Origin: CBDFKK01 sp965248815
GTDB taxonomy: Bacteria; Pseudomonadota; Alphaproteobacteria; SMXP01
Direction of reading: 5' to 3'
Assembly: GCA_965248815.1 (NCBI GenBank)
Contig: CBDFKK010000008.1
Coordinates: 2,480,001 to 2,544,000 of the forward strand
DNA length: 64,000 nt
Part shown: piece after piece, positions 17,444 through 25,979 of the stretch
Position numbering within the stretch: the stretch's first letter is position 1
Layout: every line of letters starts with the position of its first letter
The notes under the pieces: generated by a model
Database searches by the model: none
What the model saw: the letters and a program-made list of their open reading frames with translations, nothing else
Told to the model about the DNA's origin: nothing
Translations under genes and position numbers: made by a program

Positions 17444-18577
17444 GTGGCGGTGCTCGACGAAGCGGCCCCTACCGACTTGGCCAAAGAAGAAACAAAAGAC
17501 GTCGACGAGTCTGCGTCTGAGGTAGAAAAAGGCTGGTTTGGACGGGAACGCCACCGCAACCCCATGAATGAGCGCCGCTGGCGCAACTTCAAGGCCAACT
17601 CGCGCGGCTATTGGTCCATGTGGATCTTCGCTGTCTTGTTCGTCCTGACCTTGTTTGCTGAATTCATCGCCAACGACAAGCCATTGATGCTGAGCTTCGA
17701 AGGCGATCTTTATTTTCCAATCTTTGTAGCGTATCCAGAAACCACATTCGGCGGTGACTTTCCAACCGAAGCGGATTATCGCGATCCGTTTGTGCATGAG
17801 TTGATTGAAAACGCCGATGGTTGGATGTTGTGGCCGCCCATTCGCTACTCCTATCAAACAATCAATCTGGATCCGCCGACGCCCGCGCCGTCGCCGCCAT
17901 CGGCTGAAAATTGGTTGGGAACGGACGACCAAAGCCGAGACGTCATGGCGCGTCTCATATACGGCTTTCGCATTTCCGTTCTATTCGGTCTGACCCTCAC
18001 GATCTTTTCTTCAATTGTGGGCATCGCTGCAGGCGCCGTTCAAGGTTATTACGGCGGATGGACGGATTTGTTGTTTCAGCGCTTTATCGAGATTTGGTCG
18101 ACTGTGCCGCAGCTCTTTTTGATCATTATTATTGCGGCGGTGATCGCTCCAAATTTTTGGATTCTACTGGGCATACTATTGCTATTTAGCTGGGTATCGC
18201 TGGTGGGATACGTCCGTGCCGAATTCCTGCGGGGTCGCAATCTGGAATATGTGCAGGCGGCTCGCGCCATGGGCGTGCGCAATAGTAAGATTATGTATCG
18301 CCACCTTTTGCCCAATGCGATGGTGGCGACGCTGACGTTTCTTCCCTTTATCTTGAATAGTTCGATCACGACGCTCACGGCCCTTGACTTTTTGGGCTTC
18401 GGCCTGCCGCCGGGATCGCCGTCTTTGGGCGAACTGTTGAAACAAGGCAAAGATAATCTCCAGGCGCCTTGGCTTGGCATTACCGCCTTCATGACTATTG
18501 CAGTGATGTTGAGCTTGTTGGTCTTCATCGGCGAAGCGGTGCGCGATGCGTTCGATCCGCGAAAGGGTGGCCGATGA
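17444..18577 (+). CDS. yejE: Peptide ABC transporter permease YejE
   Basis: A 377-residue partner permease of the DppC/OppC class, starting at GTG 17444. It has an extended acidic N-terminus before NPMNERRWRNFKANSRGYW, the family opening, then the first helix, a periplasmic segment, and WLGTDDQSRDVMARLIYGFR, which marks the start of the permease domain. The EAA loop is YVQAARAMGVRNSKIMYRHL followed by LPNA. The stop overlaps the yejF start as ATGA, so translation is probably coupled. Confidence 0.93.
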   Translation: MAVLDEAAPTDLAKEETKDVDESASEVEKGWFGRERHRNPMNERRWRNFKANSRGYWSMWIFAVLFVLTLFAEFIANDKPLMLSFEGDLYFPIFVAYPETTFGGDFPTEADYRDPFVHELIENADGWMLWPPIRYSYQTINLDPPTPAPSPPSAENWLGTDDQSRDVMARLIYGFRISVLFGLTLTIFSSIVGIAAGAVQGYYGGWTDLLFQRFIEIWSTVPQLFLIIIIAAVIAPNFWILLGILLLFSWVSLVGYVRAEFLRGRNLEYVQAARAMGVRNSKIMYRHLLPNAMVATLTFLPFILNSSITTLTALDFLGFGLPPGSPSLGELLKQGKDNLQAPWLGITAFMTIAVMLSLLVFIGEAVRDAFDPRKGGR

Positions 18578-20202
18578 ACACGCCGCTCCTTTCGGTGAAA
18601 AATCTCGCCGTTAATTTCACAGCCGACGGCAAAGTGACCGAAGCGGTCAAAGGCATTTCCTTCGACATCGAGAAGGGCGAAACCGTCGCGTTGGTCGGCG
18701 AGTCGGGATCGGGCAAATCCGTTTCAGCGCTTTCCATTATGCGCTTGCTTCCCTATTCTACCGCCAGCCACCCATCGGGCGAAATATACTTTCAAGGTCA
18801 AGAGTTGATGCACGCGAGCGAGCGCACCATGCGCGCGGTGCGCGGCAATCAAATCGCCATGATTTTTCAAGAGCCCTTGAGCGCGCTTAATCCACTACAC
18901 ACGATCGAAAAACAGATCTATGAAATTCTTAATGTACATCAAGGGCTTAGCGGCGAAGTGGCGCGCGCGCGGATCATCGATCTCATGACCAAGGTCGGCT
19001 TGCCCGATCCCGAGCGCCGGCTTGGCGCCTATCCGCATCAATTGTCCGGCGGCCAGCGTCAGAGAGTCATAATCGCGATGACGCTCGCTAATGAACCCGA
19101 TCTCCTGATTGCCGACGAGCCGACCACCGCGCTTGATGTCACCGTGCAGGCGCAGATCATTAAATTGCTCAACGAACTGCAAGCCGAATTCAATATGGCG
19201 ATGCTGTTGATCACCCATGACTTAGGGATCGTGCGCAAGATTGCCGACCGCGTAAATGTCATGACCGATGGCAAAATCGTTGAAACCGGCACGTCCGACC
19301 AGGTATTCTTGTCTCCCACCCACCAATATACGCGCCATCTTCTGGGGGCCGAACCAAAAGGTGAGCCGCCGCAACCTGATCCGCTCGCGACCACGTTGGT
19401 TGAAACAAAAAATGTGCGCGTGTGGTTCCCGATCAAGAAAGGCGTGCTGCGCCGAACCGTCGATCACGTCAAAGCGGTTGATGATGTCTCGTTCAAGTTA
19501 CGTGCAGGCGATACGCTCGGTATCGTCGGCGAATCCGGTTCCGGCAAAACGACTCTAGGACTTGCTATATTGCGTCTTTTGTCCAGCAAGGGACAAATCG
19601 TCTATGACGATCAAGAGATCAGCGATTTTCCGTCTAGGCGGATGCGTCCACTACGGCGCGAAATGCAGATCGTATTTCAAGATCCGTATGGTTCGCTTAG
19701 CCCGCGCATGTCAGTGGGCTCAATTATTATGGAAGGTCCCGAAGTTCACGGGCGCGCGCCTAAAGGGGAAGAACGTCGCGCCCTCATTGCCAAGGCTTTG
19801 GAAGACGTGGGGCTGGAGCCCGACGCACAGGATCGTTTTCCCCATGAGTTTTCCGGCGGCCAGCGCCAGCGCATTGCTATCGCCCGCGCCATCGCCCTCA
19901 AACCTCGCTTCTTGATGCTGGACGAACCGACGAGCGCTCTCGATATGTCCGTTCAAGCTCAGATTGTCGATCTCTTGCGCTCCCTCCAGCAACGTTACGA
20001 TCTGGCGTATCTCTTCATTAGTCACGATCTCAAGGTCGTGCGCGCCATGGCGAGCTACGTCTTGGTGATGAAAGACGGGAAAGTCGTCGAACAGGGCGAC
20101 GCCGATAAGATCTTTGACCGTCCCGAAACGGACTATACGAAAGCCTTGATGGCGGCAGCCTTTGAGCTTGAAGCCGACACATTGGGCGTGGTGGAGACTT
20201 AA
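18574..20202 (+). CDS. yejF: Peptide ABC transporter ATP-binding protein YejF (double ATPase)
   Basis: A 542-residue fusion of two ABC ATPase domains. Domain 1 has Walker A GESGSGKS at about residue 43, signature LSGGQRQRV, and Walker B with DEPTTALDV. Domain 2 has Walker A GESGSGKT at about 319, signature FSGGQRQRI, and DEPTSALDM. The oligopeptide-binding C-terminal extension follows each domain (HQYTRHLLGAEP after the first). I chose the ATG at 18574, which overlaps the yejE TGA; the longer frame upstream is merely the yejE coding region. Its stop overlaps the convergent NlpC/P60 gene by 4 bases. Confidence 0.95.
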   Translation: MNTPLLSVKNLAVNFTADGKVTEAVKGISFDIEKGETVALVGESGSGKSVSALSIMRLLPYSTASHPSGEIYFQGQELMHASERTMRAVRGNQIAMIFQEPLSALNPLHTIEKQIYEILNVHQGLSGEVARARIIDLMTKVGLPDPERRLGAYPHQLSGGQRQRVIIAMTLANEPDLLIADEPTTALDVTVQAQIIKLLNELQAEFNMAMLLITHDLGIVRKIADRVNVMTDGKIVETGTSDQVFLSPTHQYTRHLLGAEPKGEPPQPDPLATTLVETKNVRVWFPIKKGVLRRTVDHVKAVDDVSFKLRAGDTLGIVGESGSGKTTLGLAILRLLSSKGQIVYDDQEISDFPSRRMRPLRREMQIVFQDPYGSLSPRMSVGSIIMEGPEVHGRAPKGEERRALIAKALEDVGLEPDAQDRFPHEFSGGQRQRIAIARAIALKPRFLMLDEPTSALDMSVQAQIVDLLRSLQQRYDLAYLFISHDLKVVRAMASYVLVMKDGKVVEQGDADKIFDRPETDYTKALMAAAFELEADTLGVVET

Positions 20203-21059
20203 GCCACACGTTTCAAGCTTGTGATCGGTCCCGCAATCGAGCGCACGTCGGCCGCGAAATCAGTCACGTTATTTGTGTTCACGGCCATGGCCAAAACATT
20301 CGCATGAATTATTCTTATGGCATCCAGCATGATTGCGACGTGACCCTTCCAAAACACGAGGTCGCCGCGTCGAAGCGCGCCAAGGTCACTAGGATCGGGC
20401 AAGAATTCTCCTAGTTCTGCCTCCTGCATGTCGGCGTCCCGCGGGGCTGCGATCCCGGCACGCTCCAGCGTGGTCTGCACGAGACCGGAGCAGTCAAGCC
20501 CGGTACTTTGTTTCCCGCCCCATAAATATGGTGCGCCCAAATACAATTCGGCTACAGCGAGGAAATCGTCGGCGAAGTTTCCGGCCGGTGACAAGTGATC
20601 CGCAAAAACAAAGCCCTGGGACGGACCGAATTTGATCTCGTTGAATGAGTCGACGGTGGCAACCACCTGAACTTTCGCGTTCATGCTCAAACCCGCCAAA
20701 GGCGGAACTTTGGGATCGGCCACCGGATAAACATGGGTAAGCAACTGGGTCACGCGATGGGAGGCGTCAGCCGATCGGGGGCCCAGATCATCTGCCGCTA
20801 CGTATCCCACATAGTTATCGAGTTCCGCTTGTCCCCATGCCCAGCCCTCGCGTTCTTCGTAGACCACAAAGCCCTCGCCATAGAGCAGCTCGGTATCAAG
20901 ATTTCCACTATGTTGAGGCGTGCGTCTTAAAGCTGTACTTGGCGATATGACTTGAGCGGGGCGTCCCACGACATATGCGTCGGCGCTCACTTTGCCTTTG
21001 AGGTGGGCCGCTGCCAAATCCGAACGCGCGGGCGTGCGGCGCAGGTCGAGTTCATTCAT
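20199..21059 (-). CDS. NlpC/P60 endopeptidase with SH3-like domains
   Basis: A 286-residue protein of the YkfC/dipeptidyl-peptidase VI type, which cuts gamma-D-glutamyl linkages in wall-derived peptides. The first half (about 25-150) has two SH3b-like beta domains. The catalytic NlpC/P60 domain begins around AELYLGAPYLWGGKQSTG. The nucleophile is the Cys in LDCSGLVQTTL and the catalytic His is in WKGHVAIMLD; IIHANV may give the third residue. There is no signal peptide, so it probably acts in the cytosol on imported peptides, which fits its place between the yej importer and an aminopeptidase. Confidence 0.9.
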   Translation of the reverse strand: MNELDLRRTPARSDLAAAHLKGKVSADAYVVGRPAQVISPSTALRRTPQHSGNLDTELLYGEGFVVYEEREGWAWGQAELDNYVGYVAADDLGPRSADASHRVTQLLTHVYPVADPKVPPLAGLSMNAKVQVVATVDSFNEIKFGPSQGFVFADHLSPAGNFADDFLAVAELYLGAPYLWGGKQSTGLDCSGLVQTTLERAGIAAPRDADMQEAELGEFLPDPSDLGALRRGDLVFWKGHVAIMLDAIRIIHANVLAMAVNTNNVTDFAADVRSIAGPITSLKRVA

Positions 21060-21093
21060 CTAACAAGGCCTGAATCCGGGGCCACCTGGCCGT

Positions 21094-21384
21094 TCAAAAA
21101 TCGGCGGTGTGATCGGTAATCAGATCCGCAAACTCGCTCAAGTAAATAGAGCCCGCAACGGTTCTTTGAACCAAAACGTTGCGTTTGTCGCTTGGGTCCC
21201 TTTTGCGCTTGAGCATCTCCAATTGGCTGAGTGTATCTAGTGCCCGTGTGATTGCCGGCTTGGTCACACCCAACTTGTCGGCCAACCCCCGCACCGTATG
21301 CGGCGGCGGCGAAAGATATACCGTCAAGAGAATGGCCATTTGTCGCGCCGACAAGTCTGGCGCCTCACGGCGCACAGAATCCAA
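21094..21384 (-). CDS. MarR-family transcriptional regulator
   Basis: A short winged-helix regulator. The recognition-helix region is GLADKLGVTKPAITRALDTL and the wing lies around RKRDPSDKRNVLVQRTV. The coordinates use the TTG at 21384 (96 residues), but the frame stays open upstream to a stop at 21448-21450 and reads KIELKSIEALSLWHGV, which looks like the true N-terminus. The only start codon there is CTG at 21438. An ATG at 21478 lies in another frame and would join if one C of the run at 21442-21445 were removed. It sits between NlpC/P60 and the M17 peptidase, and a 9-bp inverted repeat just upstream may be its operator. Confidence 0.8.
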   Translation of the reverse strand: MDSVRREAPDLSARQMAILLTVYLSPPPHTVRGLADKLGVTKPAITRALDTLSQLEMLKRKRDPSDKRNVLVQRTVAGSIYLSEFADLITDHTADF

Positions 21385-21484
21385 AGTTACGCCGTGCCAA
21401 AGAGAAAGCGCTTCGATTGATTTGAGCTCTATTTTCAGTCTCCCCGCCGCTTAGTCGATGGCCCCGCCGGAGTCTCATGTTGTG

Positions 21485-21510
21485 AGTTGGACGAATCAAC
21501 GCGTCCAACT
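21485..21510. promoter_or_regulatory. Perfect inverted repeat, candidate MarR operator
   Basis: AGTTGGACG at 21485-21493 is mirrored exactly by CGTCCAACT at 21502-21510 with 8 bases between. It lies between the aminopeptidase stop and the MarR gene, immediately upstream of any plausible MarR start. Size and symmetry suit a dimeric regulator, so autoregulation is likely. A terminator for the aminopeptidase is the alternative, but no T-run follows on the minus strand. Confidence 0.5.
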
Positions 21511-21567
21511 TCAATAGAAAATTAGCGATTGCTTGTCGTCATGCAACAAAATTTTGATGCGTGCCAG

Positions 21568-22953
21568 TTAATGTTCGGCAAAACGAGTCTTAATGAGTTC
21601 ATACAAGGCTCGAATGGCTTGTGCCTCGCCGCCAATTGGCCGGCCCGGACGGCCTTTTGGATTCCAAGCGTAGATATCGAAATGAATCCAGTTAGGCGTT
21701 TCGGAAATGAACCGCGACAGAAACAAAGCTGCCGTCGTCGAGCCGGCCATTTGATTTGACGCCATGTGATTAATATCTGCGACCTTGGATTTGAGCCAGT
21801 TCCTGTAACCGGGCCAAAGGGGGAGCCTCCAGACCGGGTCGTGGGTGCGTTGTGACATATCATTGAGCTCTGAAGCTAGCGCGTCATCGGGCGTAAAAAA
21901 TGCCGCCAATTCGGGACCCAACGCAATGCGGGCGGCGCCGGTTAGTGTGGCCATGCAAATGAGCAAGTCCGGCTTTTCCTCATCCGCCAGCGAAAGCGCA
22001 TCGCCCAATATCAGCCGACCTTCGGCATCCGTATTGCCGATTTCGACCGTCAATCCCTTTCGACTTTGCAAAACGTCTCCGGGGCGAAAAGCATTGGCCG
22101 AAACTGCATTTTCAACGGCGGGAACAAGGACGCGTAGGCGAACCTTTGTCTCGGCGGACATGATCGCGTGCGCGAGGCCTAAAACGTGTGCACCTCCGCC
22201 CATGTCCTTCTTCATAAGTTCCATGGCGTTGCCCGGCTTTAAATTAAGACCACCGGAATCAAAGCAAACACCTTTTCCGACCAATGTAACTTTTGGTGCT
22301 GCGGCGTCCCCCCAGGTTATGTCGATCAACCGCGGCGCGCGGGACGACGCCCGGCCGACAGCGTGCACCATTGGAAAATTCTCCGTGAGCAAATCGTCGC
22401 CGCAGATCACTTGCATATGGCCGCCATGCTGCTCACAGAGTTTCCGAGCTGCGGCTTCAATGTCCTCCGGACCCATGTCGTTGGCGGGGGTGTTGACTAG
22501 ATCGCGCACCAAATAAACGGCTTCAGCGATGCGGTTTACCTCGTCGGCGTCGGCGCCGTCGGGCAATACGAGCCGCGGGTGGTCGTCGCTATTCGGGCTG
22601 CTCTTATAGGTATCAAACCGATAGGCGCCCAACGCCCAACCAAGGGCAATCAAGTTCGGATCAATATCAGAGCTTTGCACTTGGTAATTGCCAGGGGGCA
22701 ATTTTGAGAACAGCGCGCCTATAGCAAATGGATCCGTGTCGTCTTTTCGACCAAGTCCCAATGCGACGCCTAAAATTTCCCCGCTATGGTCGGGAATCAA
22801 AAGAATGCGGCCGTCTTCTCCAGAAAAACGGGAGGTTCGCGCCCACTTAACAAAGTAGTCGGGTTGGTTCTTCAGCCACGCCTCGGCGTCACCGGAATGA
22901 ACAAGCCAAATGGGACGGGCGGCAGATGAATCGGTTGCAAATAAATCAAGCAC
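21568..22953 (-). CDS. Leucyl aminopeptidase family protein (M17)
   Basis: A 461-residue cytosolic metallopeptidase that removes N-terminal residues from peptides. The M17 signature NTDAEGRLILGDALSLA is intact. The other metal and active-site elements are VGKGVCFDSGGLNLKP (Lys and Asp ligands) and KKDMGGGAHVLGLA (Asp). The N-terminal domain, about 150 residues, is shorter and more divergent than in PepA. It heads a leftward cluster with the MarR regulator and NlpC/P60, consistent with breakdown of peptides brought in by Yej. The exact substrate preference is unknown. Confidence 0.93.
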   Translation of the reverse strand: MLDLFATDSSAARPIWLVHSGDAEAWLKNQPDYFVKWARTSRFSGEDGRILLIPDHSGEILGVALGLGRKDDTDPFAIGALFSKLPPGNYQVQSSDIDPNLIALGWALGAYRFDTYKSSPNSDDHPRLVLPDGADADEVNRIAEAVYLVRDLVNTPANDMGPEDIEAAARKLCEQHGGHMQVICGDDLLTENFPMVHAVGRASSRAPRLIDITWGDAAAPKVTLVGKGVCFDSGGLNLKPGNAMELMKKDMGGGAHVLGLAHAIMSAETKVRLRVLVPAVENAVSANAFRPGDVLQSRKGLTVEIGNTDAEGRLILGDALSLADEEKPDLLICMATLTGAARIALGPELAAFFTPDDALASELNDMSQRTHDPVWRLPLWPGYRNWLKSKVADINHMASNQMAGSTTAALFLSRFISETPNWIHFDIYAWNPKGRPGRPIGGEAQAIRALYELIKTRFAEH

Positions 22954-23046
22954 TTTTATCTCATTATGATAGGACCGGATTAGGTAGCCGGCGATCTTAA
23001 CGCCGGGCCCACTTTATGCGCAAAGATGAGGAATGGATCAATCGCC

Positions 23047-23676
23047 ATGTCGGCTGAAAAGTTCGTTCTTGTGATCGGCAGCAAAAACACATCCTCCTGG
23101 TCATTTCGCCCGTGGCTCGTTTTACGGCGCTGCGGCGTTGACTTTGAAGAGGAGGTGATCGAATTGCGGCGGCCGAACACCAAAGCGATCCTAAGAGAGC
23201 GATCACCTTCTGGTCTCGTTCCCTTCCTCAAACACGGAGACCGGCTGGTCTGGGACACAATCTCTATTTGTGAATATCTCGCAGAGACTTTTCCGGGCGC
23301 CGGGCTCTGGCCGTCCGATTCTCATGCGCGTGCCGTCGCGTGGAGTATGAGTGCTGAAATGCATGCCGGATTTACGGCAATGCGCCAAGCCATGCCCATG
23401 GATTTCCTAGCGAGCGTGGCCGATTTTGCGCCGGATGTTGGCGTTGAAGCAGATATAAGGCGCGTTGTTCGACTCTGGACCGACGCGCGCACTCAATTTG
23501 GTCAAGGCGGCCCCTTTCTATTCGGCGCTTGGAGTATTGCCGATGCCATGTATGCCCCAGTTGTGTCTCGATTTAAGACCTATCGCGTCGACATGGACGA
23601 AGTCGTCGCTTCGTATATGGAGTCTGTCTGCGCCGAGGCAGATTGGCGCTCATGGGAAGGATGCGTGCCGAGATGA
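23047..23676 (+). CDS. Glutathione S-transferase family protein
   Basis: A 209-residue GST. The thioredoxin-fold N-terminus reads FVLVIGSKNTSSWSFRPWL, with the likely catalytic Ser in NTSSWS, and contains the cis-Pro/glutathione contact region RSPSGLVPFL and DTISICEYLAE. The all-helical C-terminal domain follows, with the family N-capping motif GAWSIADAMYAP. The ATG at 23047 is preceded by GAGGAATGG at a workable distance; an ATG at 23026 would add 7 residues. It resembles bacterial zeta- or beta-like GSTs but cannot be assigned a substrate. Divergent from the aminopeptidase. Confidence 0.88.
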   Translation: MSAEKFVLVIGSKNTSSWSFRPWLVLRRCGVDFEEEVIELRRPNTKAILRERSPSGLVPFLKHGDRLVWDTISICEYLAETFPGAGLWPSDSHARAVAWSMSAEMHAGFTAMRQAMPMDFLASVADFAPDVGVEADIRRVVRLWTDARTQFGQGGPFLFGAWSIADAMYAPVVSRFKTYRVDMDEVVASYMESVCAEADWRSWEGCVPR

Positions 23677-23685
23677 GTTGCAGAC

Positions 23686-24939
23686 CTAGTTCGTCGTAGC
23701 TTCTGGGGATAAGGCGGCCTCGGTTTGGGCACCGTCGGTTTCGTCAAGCGCATCGTCAATCAGACCGATGTCTACATAATAAGACTCGGCGCCGGGATGC
23801 AGGGGAATGGGCAAGTCGGTCAAAACCGAGAGCAACGTCATGAATTGGTCCTGATCGTGTCCGGCGATCAGTGTTTCCCGATTGTCCTCATGCCAAAGCG
23901 CTCGTGTGATGGCATAGATGCGGTCACGGGAGATATTAGCATTAACGAGCCATAATGCGCCGACGTTGATAGACTCAACCGCCGATGGAGTTTCATATGC
24001 GTCTGCCGAGATTACGGCCTCTTTGAAGAAAGGCGTAAGCGAGTGCAGACTTTCAATCTGTTCCGATTCAAGTCCAACCAAAGAAAAGTCACCGCCGCTC
24101 AAGAGTTCGGACAGGACCGGAACGGGAGCTCCACCGACAAAAAATAAGGCGTCAATTTCGTCGGCCAAAATCATGTCTATGGCTTCCAGCGTGGAGGTCT
24201 CAACTGCAACGAAATCTTGTTCTGAAAGTCCGGCGCTCTCTAGCACTTTTAGTGCGACAGACTGTGTCCCCGACCCAGGGCGGTCAATTGATACGCGCCG
24301 CTCATGTAAGTCCGCGACCGTCGAAACTTCAGCCCGGTTCGCAGCCACGACATGCAAGGTTTCCGGATACAAATAGCCAATTGCACGAAAATTCGTGAGA
24401 GGTTCGGAGGTATGAAATGGTGCTTCACCTTTAAATGCGGCGTCCGCCAAATCAGCTTGCGCCAATCCGGACGCAACGCGGCCTTCATTGACTGCCGAAA
24501 TGTTCGTAATTGAACCATCGGATGTTTGAGCGATAGCTAGCATGCCTTCGGGCCCGCATTTGGCCTCTTCCGTGCAACGCTCAGATCCCTCGGGATGAGA
24601 AATGACAGCTGCGATGGCTTCACCGACAGCAAAATACGTTCCCGCGGACGAGCCCGTCGCGATCGTAAAAAACGTCGGTTCGCGCTGCGTGGTCGCCGGA
24701 TGCTCGAGGGGGGTTAGGCCGGGTTTCGGGAGTGGCGCTACCGGCTCGGAAACCGGTGCCGCAAAACCAATAAATTGCGATTGCGCAAAGACGGAGAGCG
24801 CCAACCAAAAACCAATTGTTCGGTGCTTTGATGTTGTATGGCCTGTAGAGTCAGCAACCGGCGCTTCTGCGGCGCGCCCTCGGGCGACGTCTTGAGATGA
24901 ATTGGCGGGCCAAGCAAGGCTGGGGCTGAGCGACCACAT
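23686..24939 (-). CDS. TAXI-family TRAP transporter substrate-binding protein, orphan
   Basis: A 417-residue exported binding protein. After a long N-terminus and a hydrophobic signal segment (TIGFWLALSVFAQSQFIGFA), the TAXI domain begins FTIATGSSAGTYFAVGEAIA and continues with the signature regions ASGLAQADLADAAFKGE, LHERRVSIDRPGSGTQSV and EIDALFFVGGAPVP. TAXI proteins normally feed a fused TRAP membrane protein; none is encoded in the window, so the partner is elsewhere or absent. Two Cys in ERCTEEAKCGPEG could form a disulphide. It is divergent from tadD with about 130 bases between. Confidence 0.88.
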   Translation of the reverse strand: MWSLSPSLAWPANSSQDVARGRAAEAPVADSTGHTTSKHRTIGFWLALSVFAQSQFIGFAAPVSEPVAPLPKPGLTPLEHPATTQREPTFFTIATGSSAGTYFAVGEAIAAVISHPEGSERCTEEAKCGPEGMLAIAQTSDGSITNISAVNEGRVASGLAQADLADAAFKGEAPFHTSEPLTNFRAIGYLYPETLHVVAANRAEVSTVADLHERRVSIDRPGSGTQSVALKVLESAGLSEQDFVAVETSTLEAIDMILADEIDALFFVGGAPVPVLSELLSGGDFSLVGLESEQIESLHSLTPFFKEAVISADAYETPSAVESINVGALWLVNANISRDRIYAITRALWHEDNRETLIAGHDQDQFMTLLSVLTDLPIPLHPGAESYYVDIGLIDDALDETDGAQTEAALSPEATTN

Positions 24940-25080
24940 AACCCTTTATATCGTGCTTTTGCTCCAATTATTAAAGAATCCTTTCACGCTTTATGATTAA
25001 CAATTTGTTGATGTCTGGCGGCCACACTGACGACACAAATTACTTTTCCCAATTACATCAACTTTGTGAGTCTTTCACCA

Positions 25081-25905
25081 ATGACCCATTCTCATCCTTC
25101 TTTCAGATGCCTTTCGACTTTGAAGAGTGGATTGCACCGTGGTGCCGCGCCTTTAGCGCTGTAGGTCTTTCTTGGCGCATGTGCCGCAAGCGAAGCAGTA
25201 GATACCGCCGAACCAAGCAGCTCGAATTTCGCGGTATCTTCTTCGTCGACACGATCGACAGAGGATTATCTTGCTCTGGCCACATATTGGGGCGGTCTTT
25301 ACGACGAAGAACCCGACAATCGGGATGCGGCTCTAAACTTCGGCCGGGCCTTACGACATTTGAACCGTCACTCTCAGGCAGTTTCGGTATTGAGCGAAGG
25401 CGCGAGGCGCCATCCGGAAGATCCTTCCATTATCGCTGAATATGGAAAATCCTTGACGGCAGCCGGTCGGTCGCTTGAAGGCGCCGAATATCTAGCCCAG
25501 GCCAATGCCGGCCGCGCTGGTGATTGGACGAACCTGTCGGCTGAAGGCGTTGCCCTTGATAATTTGGGACAACACCAAGAGGCCCGGTCAAAGTACGAAG
25601 CAGCCCTCAAATCCTCACCGGGCAATCCATCGATCTTGAACAATCTCGCCCTATCCAGGGCGCTCGACGGCGACATTAAGGAGGCGGAGACCTACATGCG
25701 CGAAGCCGTAGGCCGGCCCGATGCCAGCCCTCAGATGAGATTAAATTTAGCTTTGATCTTAGGCTTGCAGGGTCAATTTGATGAGGCGCGTCGATACGCG
25801 TCGGTTGATTTGCCGCCTGCAGCCGTCGAAGAAAATATGGAATATATCAAGTCAATGGTCGATCGGCCGTCGCCCTGGTCCGAGCTCCAAGCGCTCGGTG
25901 AATAG
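25081..25905 (+). CDS. tadD: TadD-like TPR lipoprotein, interrupted by an amber codon in its signal peptide
   Basis: From the ATG at 25081 the frame reads a basic start and hydrophobic segment (GLHRGAAPLAL), then TAG at 25162-25164, then VFLGAC, a classic lipobox with Cys at codon 34. It continues as a TPR protein to 25905, for example SILNNLALSRALDGDIKEAE. Frame is kept on both sides of the TAG, so a single base substitution is the simplest explanation. The first ATG after the stop is at 25360, inside the TPR region. TadD is the outer-membrane lipoprotein that supports Tad secretin assembly. It converges on tadC across a shared terminator. Confidence 0.75.
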
Positions 25906-25929
25906 CCGAGGACCAAAGTTCTCAAACAC

Positions 25930-25970
25930 AAAGGATCCGCTGCGCGTCATGCTGGCGGATCCTTTTTTTT
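25930..25970. terminator. Bidirectional intrinsic terminator between tadD and tadC
   Basis: AAAGGATCCGC at 25930-25940 pairs perfectly with GCGGATCCTTT at 25955-25965 (11 bp, 14-base loop). It is followed on the plus strand by a run of T to 25970, with A-rich sequence on the other side. It lies exactly between the convergent tadD and tadC stops and can serve both. Confidence 0.92.
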
Positions 25971-25979
25971 GACAAAAAC

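Noticed and set aside
24993..25439. Plus-strand open frame of 148 codons before tadD
   Set aside because: It overlaps the tadD frame; the product is Arg/Ser-rich with no signal peptide, while the other frame has the lipobox and TPRs.
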